Of a DNA stretch of 64,000 bases, positions 1-15,400 are shown piece after piece. The stretch spans positions 18,126,501-18,190,500 of the forward strand of contig NC_053415.1 in the NCBI RefSeq assembly GCF_016859285.1, read 5' to 3'. Every line of letters begins with the position of its first letter. The stretch's first letter is position 1. The translations under genes and the position numbers were made by a program. The notes under the pieces are model-generated. The model did not search any database and was not told where the DNA came from. It worked only from the letters and a program-made list of their open reading frames with translations. The stretch comes from Xiphias gladius (taxonomy: Eukaryota; Chordata; Actinopteri; Istiophoriformes; Xiphiidae).

Positions 1-219
1 TATTTACACAATGTTTGCCACTGAGGAAGCTACTTGCTGCTTTTTGAACACTGACATGCCCCCAGTGGTGAGAAAGAAGTTTTAGAGAAGCTGTAGTGTG
101 ATTTGTTCACTTCCAGTGGGTATTCATTGTAAAAGCGGTGTGACTAGAGCAGAGAGAGATGAATTCAGGTATCATCAGAGGCAAATTTCTTTAGGTTAAT
201 GTCTTTTCTCTTTTTCCAG

Positions 220-550
220 AGATGGCAAAGGGTCCCATCAGTAACGTCTACATCACTGGAGGTTCCTCAGCTAATGGAGCCCGTTACCCTGCAAGCAGGT
301 GAGAAGCCCTGCAATTCAACCAACAAATGTGACGGAAAACACATGTTGTTATGCTTGTCCACCATTAACTTGTTTTCTAACTGAATGATAAAATCCTCCT
401 CCTCCTTGTAGTGATGGCTGCACCGATGGCACCATGGCCTCCAGCTCGAATGACTCTCACTACAGCGGGTCTCGTGTGGAGACTCCAGTGTCGTACATGG
501 GGGATGATGATGACGAGGACGAGTACGATGAGAACGACGACGAAGACTAA
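220..550 (+). CDS. tfdp1: Transcription factor Dp-1, last two coding exons (partial, 5' end outside window)
   Basis: Seen: exon 220-298 follows the acceptor tttttccag and reads [16 protein letters not shown] after a split codon. It ends at donor ag|gtgag. Exon 412-550 follows ccttgtag and reads [15 protein letters not shown], then [17 protein letters not shown], and stops at TAA 548-550. The split AG+T codon joins the two in frame. The SRVETPVSY block followed by a run of Asp/Glu/Asn is the C-terminus I recall for vertebrate DP1, the dimer partner of E2F factors in cell-cycle transcription. The DNA-binding and dimerisation domains lie upstream of the window. Only the acidic tail is present, so paralogue status (tfdp1a or b) cannot be decided. 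The neighbouring grk1 supports the identification because TFDP1 and GRK1 are also close together at human 13q34. Confidence 0.85.
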
Positions 551-2849
551 ACTTGTCAACGCCTCGCTGCTCCAACAAGCACAGTCCTTCAAACCACCTT
601 CACCGTGGGAATTTAGTCCCCCTTTGTGTGTGCTTCTTCAACCTTTTCCCCTGTTTCCCATGCCTGTATTTCTGTCTGGCTTTCTCAGGGGTGTAGACGA
701 AAATTGAACAGAGGTGTATATTGCACCCATCCTTTTCTGCTCCTGAATCACGTGCACCTGCACTACAGCTCTGGGGGAGGTGTCGTCCAAGGGAACTGTG
801 GTCTGTGGCCCTGCCACCACGCTGAAGTCTTTGTATGTCTAATCCACTTCTCAATAAGCCATCCCACTAAAAAAAAAACCCTCTGTAGAACCTACTGCTG
901 TTGGAGAATGTATAATGTACTTGTTTGAATAGTTATTTCTATTATTTTTGCAATTACATATGGCAGACATGATGATGATCAAAATGTTGCAAGATGGCCA
1001 AAGTGTCTGCTTAACATGTATTAATGCAACACCATGGATTCTGAATGGCCAAATACAGTTGGCATTGCATCTCAGGATGGGGCTCCATCAGATGTGTTGA
1101 TACTTTTTGTTTTGTGTTCTTGGCAATAATTTGAAATAGTTTCTTATCCTCCATTGTGTTGGGCTGGCTTCCTTCTGTTCTGTAGGCAGCTGCTTTCCTG
1201 ATCTTGTTTGCTAGTTTTTGTTTTTTGTATTTCTGGAGTTGAGGAGTTCTCCATCACCGCCCTGTTAATGCCTTGGTAGTGTTTACAAAATAATGGCACC
1301 AGCAAGGTAAGGACTTTCATAATCCAGGCTCCTGATAGGTAAATAAGCTTTGTTTGTTAATTACGTATATGAATCATACGATTGTAGCTTATAGTATCCT
1401 TTAGAGGCCAGTGGTAAAGATAGACCTTCAAAAATTATTGATGTAACTGTGTGGTTGTGTAGGTCTTCATGTGCTCCTTCAAAGATCTCCCTTTTAAAAC
1501 TGAGCAACACATGTACTGACTCTTCCAAATACTTTTTCTGTAATCTAATATAAGTTTGCAAATTAAATATAGATTGTTTTAATAAGATTGCATCTATAAT
1601 TTATGCAAGTTTGTTGCAGCAAAAGTTGACCTACTATTTGTGTCAAGCCTGGAACAACATTGCCTATTCCTCAATTTACAAGTAAATCAGGCACACTGAA
1701 TACCTCAAAATATATATATATATATTTTTTCTTAACCATGTCAAAGATGTAAGCTTGAATTGTTTTCCCTCAAAAAACACATCTACTAAATTAACTCAAT
1801 AGCTCAGTTTTTAAGTTTAAAAAAAGTCCATAGATGCACAGTGGTTCCTATGTATCTGTCCTGGGGAAAGGTGGGGTTGGGTTTGTGGCCGCTTGTCAGA
1901 GGAAAGCCTCAGGGAAACGGCATGCCAGAAACTCATGAAGAGGATGGCTGTGAGGTGAGAACAACTGATAACATGCTCCTTTTCTCACCCGGCTGTTGGT
2001 CCTTATACTAAGCTAAAATAGTTTAATGTCTATCTGCATTTAATTTTAATACAGACATGGATATACAAGAGCAACCACTGACATTAACACTGGACCCCAT
2101 TTCTAATGAGGTGTGCCCAAATGTTTTTTGACATGGAGAATCAATAAGGGCCAAAATGTCGTACATGCCACAGGCACTGGATAATGTGAAAGTTTTCAGT
2201 GTCTGATGTTGTGGTCTTTGTTAGTAAGTCTGATCCTGAAGCAGTATAACAAGTCAGTGCGTGTCATTTAAGCTCCTTTTATACCCTTAAAATACCTTGA
2301 ACGTTTTAAAGGATAGGCTCACATTTTGTATAATTTATCTTAAAGGAGAACTCAATTGATTGTACACATCAAAGGCTGTTTACAGGTCTTTGGGAGTACT
2401 GCTGCATATATTAAGAAGTTGCATCACAAGTGTTTTGTGGCTCCAGGGGGCGCTGCACAAAAGATGATAAATTGCCTCAAATGATGTCAGTTGGGTCAGT
2501 TTCTGCTGGAGTTTAAGACTACAGATTTGAAAATGGGAAAAAAAAATCTGGAAGCATGGAGTAGGACACAAGTGAGTTTACTAGTCTTGCTCCTCAGCTC
2601 TGCTTGGGGTTAGGAGATCTAGGCTACATTGGCTGCTACTAGCATAACACCTGAATCTGACCAAACTGTCAGCAGTCACATTGTATTGTGGGTAATGTAG
2701 GCACCAGGTTTTGACAAAGAAAAAGAATGTGTTGAATAAAAAAGGTATCATCTCTGGGTCTGCTGCATTGATTTTGATCCTTTTTTTTTAAGCTGTTCTG
2801 TGTGAGTCTGACAATTTTATAGGAATGCCATGATTAATCATCACTGATT
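551..2849 (+). other. tfdp1 3' UTR followed by intergenic DNA
   Basis: No convincing coding exon was seen. The proximal part is presumably tfdp1 3' UTR. No AATAAA lies close to the stop codon; an ATTAAA occurs near 1564 and an AATAAA near 2735, so the transcript end is unresolved. A short (TA)n tract lies near 1711-1723. The stretch around 2330-2600 looks like an old dispersed repeat, but only one copy was seen in this window. Confidence 0.4.
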
Positions 2850-3195
2850 TAGTCACTGTAATCAATCCTCCTATCCATATTGGCGGCAAAGAAGTCTCTT
2901 CCTGCAGCAGTTTCAATGTGAGTGATGGGAGACAAAATCCATAGTTGTCATTGGGATTTAATGCATCCTAAAGTTTAGCTGAAGTCAATATGAGGCCTCA
3001 GCAGTCTGAGCGACTCAAATCAAGTGGGTGTCCTCTAAAATTACTCTTTTAAAGGCAGTAATTTGGTACCAAAAGGGCTAACTTTGGAAGACACCCACTT
3101 GATTTGTCACACTCAGGCTGCTGAAGCCTCATATTGACAGCATTGAATTGCTTTGCAATGTACATCTGGACATATCAATTAAGACAGATTTGAAA
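2850..3195. repeat. Palindromic MITE-like element with about 53-bp inverted arms
   Basis: Left arm 2984-3035 and right arm 3086-3138 are reverse complements at roughly 45 of 53 positions, around a central spacer of about 50 bp. Both arms contain the core aaatcaagtgggtgtc in opposite orientation. Flanking sequence (from about 2860, with ccatattggcggcaaag) resembles the outer part of a fold-back element that I recall as common in percomorph genomes. A decayed relative lies at 18370-18600. No transposase was seen, so it is probably a non-autonomous DNA element. Outer boundaries are approximate. Confidence 0.65.
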
Positions 3196-3593
3196 AAGGA
3201 ATCTTTACATTTAATATGTCCTGCTTTACGGAGCATTTTTGTTTTTCATGTTTTAATGAGGATTTAATTTAATTTATTTTAAAAATATAAACACCATCTG
3301 GTATATCTTAATGGAAAAAAAAACATCATTCAGATGTATTGTGATGTTCCGTAGACCTCCCTTAATCACAAACATGACTGCTTTTCCAAATCTTAACTTT
3401 TAATATGCAGCAACTACATGATGAGTCTACACAAATGTCTCATTGCTGCAGGAATTGTGACTTTTTTTTTTAGTTGACTGGTGACACTCCAGCTGCATAT
3501 GTTGCCTGTGTTGTTCTGTTTCAGCAGGTGCTCACACACTTTGTCTGGGGCATTAGGGTGTTAATGGATTACAGAAAGGTGTTGACTCAGGTG

Positions 3594-3616
3594 TGTGTGT
3601 GTGTGTGTGTGTGTAG
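3594..3616. repeat. (GT)n microsatellite upstream of grk1
   Basis: About eleven GT units end in gtgtag immediately before gtggtacag. The run could act as a pyrimidine-poor acceptor for a 5' UTR exon of grk1, but nothing proves this. Confidence 0.7.
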
Positions 3617-3833
3617 GTGGTACAGTGCTCAGAGTGTGCGGGGATCTAGTTCAGCCACCAGTCTCGAGTCCCCATATCTCTCGTACGTGCCCTCTATGAT
3701 CTGTTTCGTGTTTTCTCAACCTTGCTTCATTCTTTCGCTGCCTCATCCCTGCACATTAGTTAGCAGTATTTGTCATCTGTTTTCTCTTGCAATGTCTCCT
3801 CTTTGCATTGCCTAAAACTCAACAGCCCTCAAC

Positions 3834-7387
<3,554 letters not shown>

Positions 7388-8210
7388 ACTCATTGAAACA
7401 CCTTGAAAACACATCAGTTATACAGTGCACGGACTCAAATACTCAGGGCAGACACAGGTCTTTTCTGAACTTTTTCATCGCAGAATTACAACAGTTTGCA
7501 ACTCTGGACTTTTATTGGTGGGCGCAGGAAACAGCCGGAACAGAAAAGAGGTGGATTTTCAACCTGAGATGGACTTAACCTTTGATCTAGTATTGAAAAG
7601 TGTAACTTCTTGATACTATATCATCACTGATCCCTACTGTCCCTCCCTCAAACTTTCTCTTAACTTTCACTTTCTTTGTCCCCCTGTCTCTCTCTCTTAA
7701 TGTGTGCATATGTTACTCTATTATAATGCTTGTAGATTTAAAATGCATTTTTAAAAATCCTATTTTTAAGCAGGGATATAGTTATGTGGTACCTTTGGTG
7801 CTAAGTGACAGTCACATGTCGAAACATGTAAGATCTTTATTTCACTCTATTGCATATGTGCTCCTGTAGAGTGTATACTATTTATGGGAAGTGCTTTTAT
7901 TTTCTTAGTTTATACTAATTTACAGCTATATTAAATGAATTACCAAAAGCTAAGGCACCAGAAATGCAAAGTTTCATGCTTTTGGAAGACATTTTCCTAA
8001 GTTTTTATTTCATGGTTAATAATTGACTCTTTGCACTAATAGCCAAAGGGAAACACCTTTGATGAAGGTTCATCTAGATTAGTTAACAGAGAGACATTTG
8101 AATATAGGAGAAATGTAAATCAATTTATTTTTGGAGACAATTTGTTTAACAAAAGTTGAATAAAGTCAGAAATAGATGTATGAAAAAGTACTGGCAAATA
8201 AAATAGCTTA
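7388..8210 (+). other. grk1 3' UTR with two polyadenylation signals
   Basis: AT-rich sequence after the grk1 stop with AATAAA at 8159-8164 and again at 8197-8202. No coding potential was recognised. The convergent mettl21 gene stops at 8440, so the two 3' ends lie within a few hundred bases and could overlap. Confidence 0.6.
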
Positions 8211-8439
8211 TTAAAATGGAAATTTGAGTCAGGAGCTTCATTTTTGCTTTCTGCGTGAAAACAGAATTATAGCACTGTCCAGGAATGATTTGTATCCCAG
8301 ATCAAAACCAGATTTTTCTCTACATTGATTTAAATCAGTGGGAGGACATTTAATTTCCTGTTTTCCTGAAAGATAATGTTCTCAAACTCAAAACAAAACT
8401 TTTAACTTTTCAGAAAACTCCCCCCCTGAAGCCCCTCTG

Positions 8440-10799
8440 TCATTCCTTCGCTGTGGCCTTGTATATGCTCACCTCCTGCTGTGGGAGTTCGGCGAGCAGC
8501 GTGGTGTTAAAACTGCTCTTAAAGCACTTTGTGAACCTCAGGTCTGACTGGAACCGGATCTTGTTGGCCCACAGCAGCGTCGTTTGACTTCCTGGTCGGC
8601 AAAAGTGACGCATGGTTCGCAGCAGTTCCTCGAGACAGTCATGGTGATAGACTACATCAGCTGCGAGCACATAGTCGTAGTGATAGCACGGGTAGGGAAA
8701 GTCCCGCTCTAGGTCCTGACCCCAGGTGAGGGCAGCCACCTGAGGGGTGTAGCGGGAGCGGCCCTTGGTGTTTCGCAGAAGGTTAAAGGTCAGATTAGAT
8801 AGGATGTCTGGCAGGTCTGTAGCTGTCACCCAAGCCCCTGGAATAGAGTTCAGAAAAACAAGGGAGCTGAAGTACAGTTAGGAAGATGCATTGACAGAAA
8901 CTCCGAAAAGACTACACCAACTTTTTTGGGGAATTTGTTGGCCCATTTTTATCTTACCCAGTGCTGTGGCTTATATGATGAGAGAACTGGCACTTTTAAC
9001 AGCTCTAAAGTCGATTGCTTTGGGATTTGTATAACAGATCTCAGTTTGTGTGAGATTTAGGCACTGTTTTGTAATCGTGTGTCTTTTCAGAAGTGTTGAA
9101 TCTTACAGGCCACAGAAAAAAAGGAAAACACAAGTGTGGGTTACTAAAAAGTTTGCTGGCTAGATGTGTGGACTCAAGTCATGAATTTGATTATAAAACT
9201 TCCACCAATTCCACTTTGATTATATCACCAATAATGCATGACCTCACTTGGACCCTGGTACCCTTGGTGGGACCAGCTGCATATTTAAGACTGAGTAGAC
9301 ATTCAGGCCAGTGTTTAAAGTCTAGGTCTTTTTGTAAGGTCAGAAATGCTTATGTTGAAGTGCTTGTGAATTAACGGTTGTAAAATTACATATTTCCTTT
9401 AGTTGTCTATTGATAGAGACAGATGAATGAAGAGGAAAAACAGAGGAAACAGTTCTATAAAATTGTGATAATCCCTTTGTCCGAAAAGATGTTTTATTTG
9501 ATGGGGGAATAAACTTTCCACTGCATGCATAGTAGAGGGGCCAAAGATTGACAGTATCAGTCCAATGATCACTTTGTTCATCAACATATTTCTTAATTTC
9601 TTTACAGTTGCTGGCCTGTTTGCAATGCAAGAAATTTGGTGTGGGTGGATTGTCATGTTCCTCAGACAATGAATCCCAGTGTTTTTAGTGATCCCCTGAT
9701 GTTTCCTTGACTTCCACCACCAGGCTGAAATGTTACTTTTGCACAAAGGACGAACAGATATCTGTAAAATATTCAGGGCATATTTATGCACTGAATATTT
9801 CATATTTCAATATTTTATATTCAGTGAATAAACCCTTTATGGCTTTTCCTCTTTCACCACAATCAAAAAGTACCACAATATGTCCAAAGTAAGAAATACA
9901 AAATAGCATCTTCTATGAAAAATGTCATGATTAATACTAATTTGTTTATCAATTTTATATACAATTAACTATTATTGTTGGCATCTGCATGCAGTGACAC
10001 TGAATGTGGCAAAAAAGGCTGTTAAGAGTCAGTGTCAAGACTTGTTGATGACCCGTGAAAGTCTTGTGGGCAACGTTATCGTTTCATACGTACAGTGCAT
10101 TCTGTGTAAGGTGCAAATGACCGTCATTGTCCTAGCCTTACCGAGCAGACTTGCCACAACGGAGAGCAGGCCAGTCCCAGCTCCAATCTCCAGCACCGCT
10201 TTGTCCATCAGGTTCACTTGATGCTGGTTATTCTCCAAGAACTGGCACAAGGCTACCGCCTGCAGAGCAAATTTTCATTACTACATCAGTAACAACAAAG
10301 TCAGTGAATGTACAATAATACACCACCATGGCGGGGCATACCCCGGGCCAGATCAGAGCACCATAAGTATCTATAGACTCGCGAATGCTGATGTCATGAC
10401 CAGCAAAATAAAAAGACTCCTTTCCCAGCGCGTAGTAAACACTCGGCTCCCAGATGTTCCTCCTGTCCAAAGCCTCTCCGGCCATCACTTTTTGGTCTGT
10501 TAATGCTGTAGAACAGGGGCAGGTAGGTTACAGTTCTGCACTTTGACAAAAAAATTATAAATCTCTCCTCTGCAATACAGAAACTAGACTCGCGAGGGTA
10601 GCGCAGAATACAGTTGATGTAATCTTCACTTTGGAACAGACCCTTTTGAAATGACATGACTGTTCAATCAAAATTCACCTTCATCTGTGATTTCCTGATT
10701 CACCTGTAGTTTCCCATCCTGGAAGTTGTCATTCGCCTCCCTCTGGTCTCCAGGATTCTTCTGGCGGACCAGTTGGTGGACTTTGGACAATCTATCCAT
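8440..10799 (-). CDS. mettl21e: METTL21C/E-type protein-lysine methyltransferase (complete, four coding exons, 266 aa)
   Basis: Minus-strand exons 10799-10679, 10505-10342, 10259-10142 and 8837-8440 join in frame with GT-AG borders to 266 codons. The seven-beta-strand SAM-binding motif I is LEIGAGTGL (118-126). TATDLPD (140-145) follows in the next strand. The family DxxY motif is DVVY (195-198) in LAADVVYHH. The region WEPSVYYALGKESFYFAGHD and the TLLWANK block match the vertebrate METTL21C/METTL21E group, cytosolic or nuclear enzymes that methylate protein lysines, METTL21C being muscle-associated. I favour METTL21E from the WEPSVYY and GAWVTATDLPD wording, but C and E cannot be separated without a tree. 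The ATG chosen is the first in an exon beginning at 10811, after acceptor ttcaacag. That exon stays open for four codons upstream, so a longer N-terminus is possible. Confidence 0.9.
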
Positions 10800-11009
10800 G
10801 AGCACCAAATACTGTTGAAAAGAAAGTTTTAATTAACTATTTGCTGTGGCATGAGTGCCATTAAAGTGTAGCTGCATTTCAGGCTTTTGATTATGTTTAA
10901 GACACCTTCGGTTCCGCAGACATGCCTGAGATCAGCTTGTAATCACAGTGTATGTGTTTTTTAGCCACACCAGTGGCATTGGCTCTAGTAACAGCAGTGT
11001 CGGCCTGTT

Positions 11010-11610
11010 GTTTGGTCCACCGCTTTGGTCCTGAAATATCTCAACATCTATTAGATGGATTGCCATGAAATTTTGTGCAGACATTCTATATATACTTCCT
11101 AGTTATCGTTTTAACAGCCTACAGCCAGCTCTTTTGTGTTATAATGTTTACATGCTGTGTGTTTTATTCTTCTTTTTTTCTTTTTCTTTTTTTTTAATCA
11201 TTATTATTCTTATCCTCTAGTACCACCATGAGGTTGACATCTGCGGTTTGGAGTGAACTATCTCAACAAATTGAAATTGAATGGATTTCCATTAAATCTA
11301 TTCCAGATGTTAATTTTCCCCTTAGGTTGTGTAATGGCAATAATTTTGATGAGCCTCCGACTTTTCAACTCGTGCCACCAAATACCTGCAAAACCAGTGA
11401 CATTTCCATAAGCCTCAGTGGCACTTTGCGTTTGGTGCCAATTAATGTTAGCATGCTATAACGTGATGAATTAAGATGATGAACATGCTAAAACATTATA
11501 CCTGCTTGACATCAGCATGTTAGCATTGTCAGTGTGAGCATGCCGACACTAGCATTTGGCTCTAGGCACAACCTCAAAGAGCTGCCAGCATGGCTCTAAA
11601 CTCAGTATCA
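11010..11610 (+). repeat. Copy 1 of a five-copy dispersed repeat family (agcatgttagcatgct type)
   Basis: It contains the family hallmarks seen elsewhere in the window: ctgaaatatctcaacatctat with gatggattgccatgaaattt, ccaccatgaggttgacat, aatacctgcaaaac, a dense run of gttagcatg words, and agctgccagcatggct near the end. It lies inside the METTL21-type gene, in the intron between the putative UTR exon and the first coding exon. No protein is encoded. Confidence 0.7.
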
Positions 11611-12381
11611 TTGGAAACTACAAACATGTACATGTTGTATGCTAACTAAACATCACTGTATAAAATTATTAGTTTATTTCAAAATTTAGTTTATCTCCTA
11701 TACCTCTTAAAAACTGATAAACAATCACATCAAACTGCATGATGCAAATATATAGGCTGCACAAACCTCTGCCCAAACAATATATTTGATAAGTACTAAT
11801 ACTCTATGTGTTAAAATAATCGGTGTCACATTAAAATAGCATTTTCTGCAAGTTCATGTCAGCATGTCTTCATATTTGTTTTAGTATTTAGATTATTATA
11901 AACCTTTGCCCTGTTGCTGATTCTTTAGCTACGAGCTGTGTTTATTTTTAGTGTGCTTGTTCAATGATTTGTATTATTATGACCTATTTTAAGTTCAGTA
12001 AAAGTTGGAATGGATTGAGAATGGACTAGAGCTAGTTCACCAGTCTCCTCGGTTGTCATTACACCGAGGAGTTGTTTCTGGAGCCCAGAAACACGACTGG
12101 TTAAACCCTGAGGTCAACAAGCTACATACAGGGATACAGACGACACATAGTGTAGCTCTTTACCTCAAATGCACATCACATTCAGCTGGACTTTCATGCA
12201 AATGAGAAAGATGCCGTTTGATATCATTTAAAAATAATTATAGTCGTCTGAAATCTGTGGAAGTGATAAACTGATTTTCTTCTTCTTATTCCTCTCATTT
12301 ACTGAAAGAGTCAAAAACCAAAAAAAAAAATTAAAAAAAAAATCTTTAAATATGTTGCTCATGTGAGCGTGTGAAACCTAC

Positions 12382-12455
12382 CTGTCTGAATCGGTGGCCT
12401 CTTATCTCTCTTTTCTCGTTGTGTGTGCACTTCTCTGCTGTGTTCTGGTGCTTAT
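12382..12455 (-). other. Probable 5' untranslated first exon of the METTL21-type gene
   Basis: On the minus strand the sequence ends gattcagacag|gtaggt, a near-consensus splice donor. The next acceptor on that strand that precedes a real exon is at 10811 (ttcttttcaacag), 12 bases before the predicted ATG. A TATA-like ttctataag lies near the upstream edge. Translation across the junction stays open but gives no recognisable protein, so I treat this exon as UTR. Its 5' boundary is a guess. Confidence 0.35.
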
Positions 12456-15400
12456 AGAAGCAGCATCATCTATGACACACCCCTGAGCGAGGCAGTGGTC
12501 TCTGGGGTCTCTGGTAGCCGGATCGGAGAGGCAGAAGCAGACAAACAGCTTTATAATGTCTGACAGAGAGAGACACTGAACATAAGCCTGACCCCTCCAA
12601 AACTCTAACATCAACTCTTGTTGTCAGTGTGTATATTCTGTCTATTATATACGCCATTGTGGTTATTGAATCAGATCCAGCATTTCATTCACTCAGAGGA
12701 TTTTTCACATCTGTGATAAGCTTCTTAATAGTCCCTACTTTCATCCTTAATAAACCAGACATCTGGCTTTAAGCAGGAGTTCCAGGAAAGGACATGCAAA
12801 CATTTGACAACAAAAATGTATTTACACTGTGCACTGTGCCAGTATATTTGCATATTTATGTTTAGCCTGGGACGGTTCCAGGCAGATCTGTTTGAGGTCT
12901 GTCATGGATGTGTGCGATGGATGTGTGCCACCTGGCATACTCCAAGGAAAACAGTGTTAATTTCTAATGCAGTCAGCAGCAGAGTGAGGGAACTGTTTAC
13001 CGAGGCCTGACCTGTAGCAAACACTTCCACCTTTAATACCTTCATCAAGCATTTATCCGTCCCCCTCTTCACCCCCCCGACAATTGCCCTCTCTTAGCCT
13101 ACGAGTCTCACCATCCCTCACCAAGCTGTGTAACCTTTAGAAAAGCCATTGGATCTTTTATGTGTGAACTGGAAAACTGTTTTTGGGACTGTATCAAAAT
13201 GTTAAGGGAGGTGTGAGGGGGGCTGAACACCCCCCCCCCAGGTTATTTATGTTTTCTTTCTTGTCTGCAACATCCTCCCCACAACATGCCTAAAAACATT
13301 AACAGTGCTAAACAGGTACAACTCCTTTAATAAATTCCCGATTTGAACATTAATATTTTTTCAAATTATTTAGGGGTATTTTATGCTTTTATTAGATAGC
13401 AATAGTTGGGAAATGATGGGAAATGGGGGCAGGGGGTGCAGCAAAAGTCTTCAGCCCGACTGGATGAACCAGGGATCTTGCAAACTTCTAATGTTTGCGT
13501 TAGAAGTTTGTGTTTTATTAATGGCACAATGTTTTATTAATGGCACATTGTTATTAATGATGCAGCTGATAAGTTTCACAGAGTCCCTCAGTGTGAAAAG
13601 AGACAAACAACATCAGTAACCCACTGCATCAGTAAAGAGGAGCAGTGGAAACAGATTGAATCACCAGCTGGGATGCAGACAATTAAAATGCAGTTGCTTA
13701 TTAGGCTGATTTACATGACCAAATGACCACAAAGTGAAAAAGGTGCCGCGTCATTATGTTCCCTATACATCAAGAGGACAATGCCTCTTTAAACACTGCC
13801 AAACAAATCGACAAATAACTTCCTCAGTTGATAATCACAAAGCAGTTTATATGAGACTTGTTCATAAGCACCATAAAACTTAGCTTGACTTAAAGTTCAT
13901 GATTTGTAGAAATTGGGCTAAAATGGGTTTGTTCCTTTCACAAATACTAACAAGTTGTAATCTGCCTTTTCTTCCAATTCAGTCAACCATTTGCTTTGCA
14001 AATATTTCCCTACAGTATGAAAAGCAATTAGGAGACTTTTGAATTTACTTGAAAAGTCCCATCCAGGGACTTTGTGATGGAGTTGTGTAATTGATTACAG
14101 CCTGGAAGTCTGCTTCAAAATACATCATTGTTAGGAGGTAATACAGATCCCATTTTTTAAAAACCAGTTAATCAACCCTTTAATCTGCATTACTAGACTA
14201 TGTAATTTTGTTAAAACTATGTCAAAATCTTCACAGACTTGAAGTTTATTGTGATGGATTTTACAACTCAGGAAAGTTTTATGAGTCTGTAAATTGATTG
14301 TTAGACATTTAAGGAAATTAATTGAAGCTGGTAGTTGACAGAAACACAGGCAAACTTTAATCAAAAATCTAAAAGTTTATAGAATTCATTTAAAAAAAAA
14401 GTCCAAATATTATAAAGTTGAATTATCATAAATACAGATTTGTACTTGCAAACACACTGGTACGGTTTTTTGAATACATCATCATCTTTGTCAGGAACTG
14501 GAGGTATTTCCTCATAAAATTTGGGTATCTAACTACACACACTTGAGAAGTTTCTTTAGAGCATCTCAAACAAGTTCAATCTGTTATTTGTCCATGTGGC
14601 ACTGTCACGTACACCGCCATGAAGAACACGGATGAATGTGGTACACAGATTAGTGCTGGCATGTATGTGTATTATAAAAGGCTGAGGTGCAAACATTGTT
14701 TAGAGTCTGTTTTTGTACCAGCAGCAGAATCCAGCCTGTCATGCAAGGTTTACGACTAAGCTTGGATACAGGGGTATTCATTGTACCAAGTGCTTGTAAG
14801 CCGGGCTGTAGGGCTTTAGGTGGGAGGATTCACAGCCTCAGTGAGCACACACACAAACACACACATTCACACAGAGGACAGCAAACAACTGGTTGTGCGG
14901 TATGAGGCTAGAACATGAGTTGAACTGACAGATGGCAAGCAGCAACACTGAGTCACTCGCATCCAAACAGCAACACTAAGTTGCAGTCAAGGTATTAGGG
15001 GATTTCCAGGGCATCAGGATCTTGACACGGGGAGTCCACCACTCTCTGTTTCATTCATTGCCCACTAGTGATGACTGATATTTTGCACAGACTGTCAAGT
15101 TTTGCCAAAATCATTCCAGTTTGTGGCTTGTGAGGATGACTAACCAGATCTGATTGTGCACAGAGTCTAAAAATACGATTTTGAAATGTACTCTGCAAAG
15201 CTGTTGGATGTACTGTATCTCTCCAATAGATTGGAGATGCGCATTCAGCTGTGACCTCCTAAATCCACTAAAAGTCACCTTTCCTGGTAGGATACCAGTG
15301 GAGAATCTAAAAGGCTCACGTGTCAAAGATTGTATTTCTCAAAAAGTGGTTTATGTTGGACTGTATAATTTGAATAGTCGCATTAATTATTGAGTTTGTG

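Noticed and set aside
2330-2700. Possible dispersed repeat containing ccagggggcgctgcac
   Set aside because: It resembles a common fish repeat from memory, but a single copy in the window gives no internal support, so it is mentioned only in the intergenic note.
3474-3815. 113-codon frame just before grk1
   Set aside because: It crosses the (GT)n tract, has no recognisable motif and is out of frame with the grk1 start.
3361-3833. TAATCA words upstream of grk1 considered as CRX/OTX sites
   Set aside because: A six-base match is expected by chance in DNA this AT-rich, and no cluster was seen close to the start.
8440-8829. 129-codon frame as a stand-alone gene
   Set aside because: It is only the last exon of the METTL21-type gene; its Met is internal and the exon extends to 8837.
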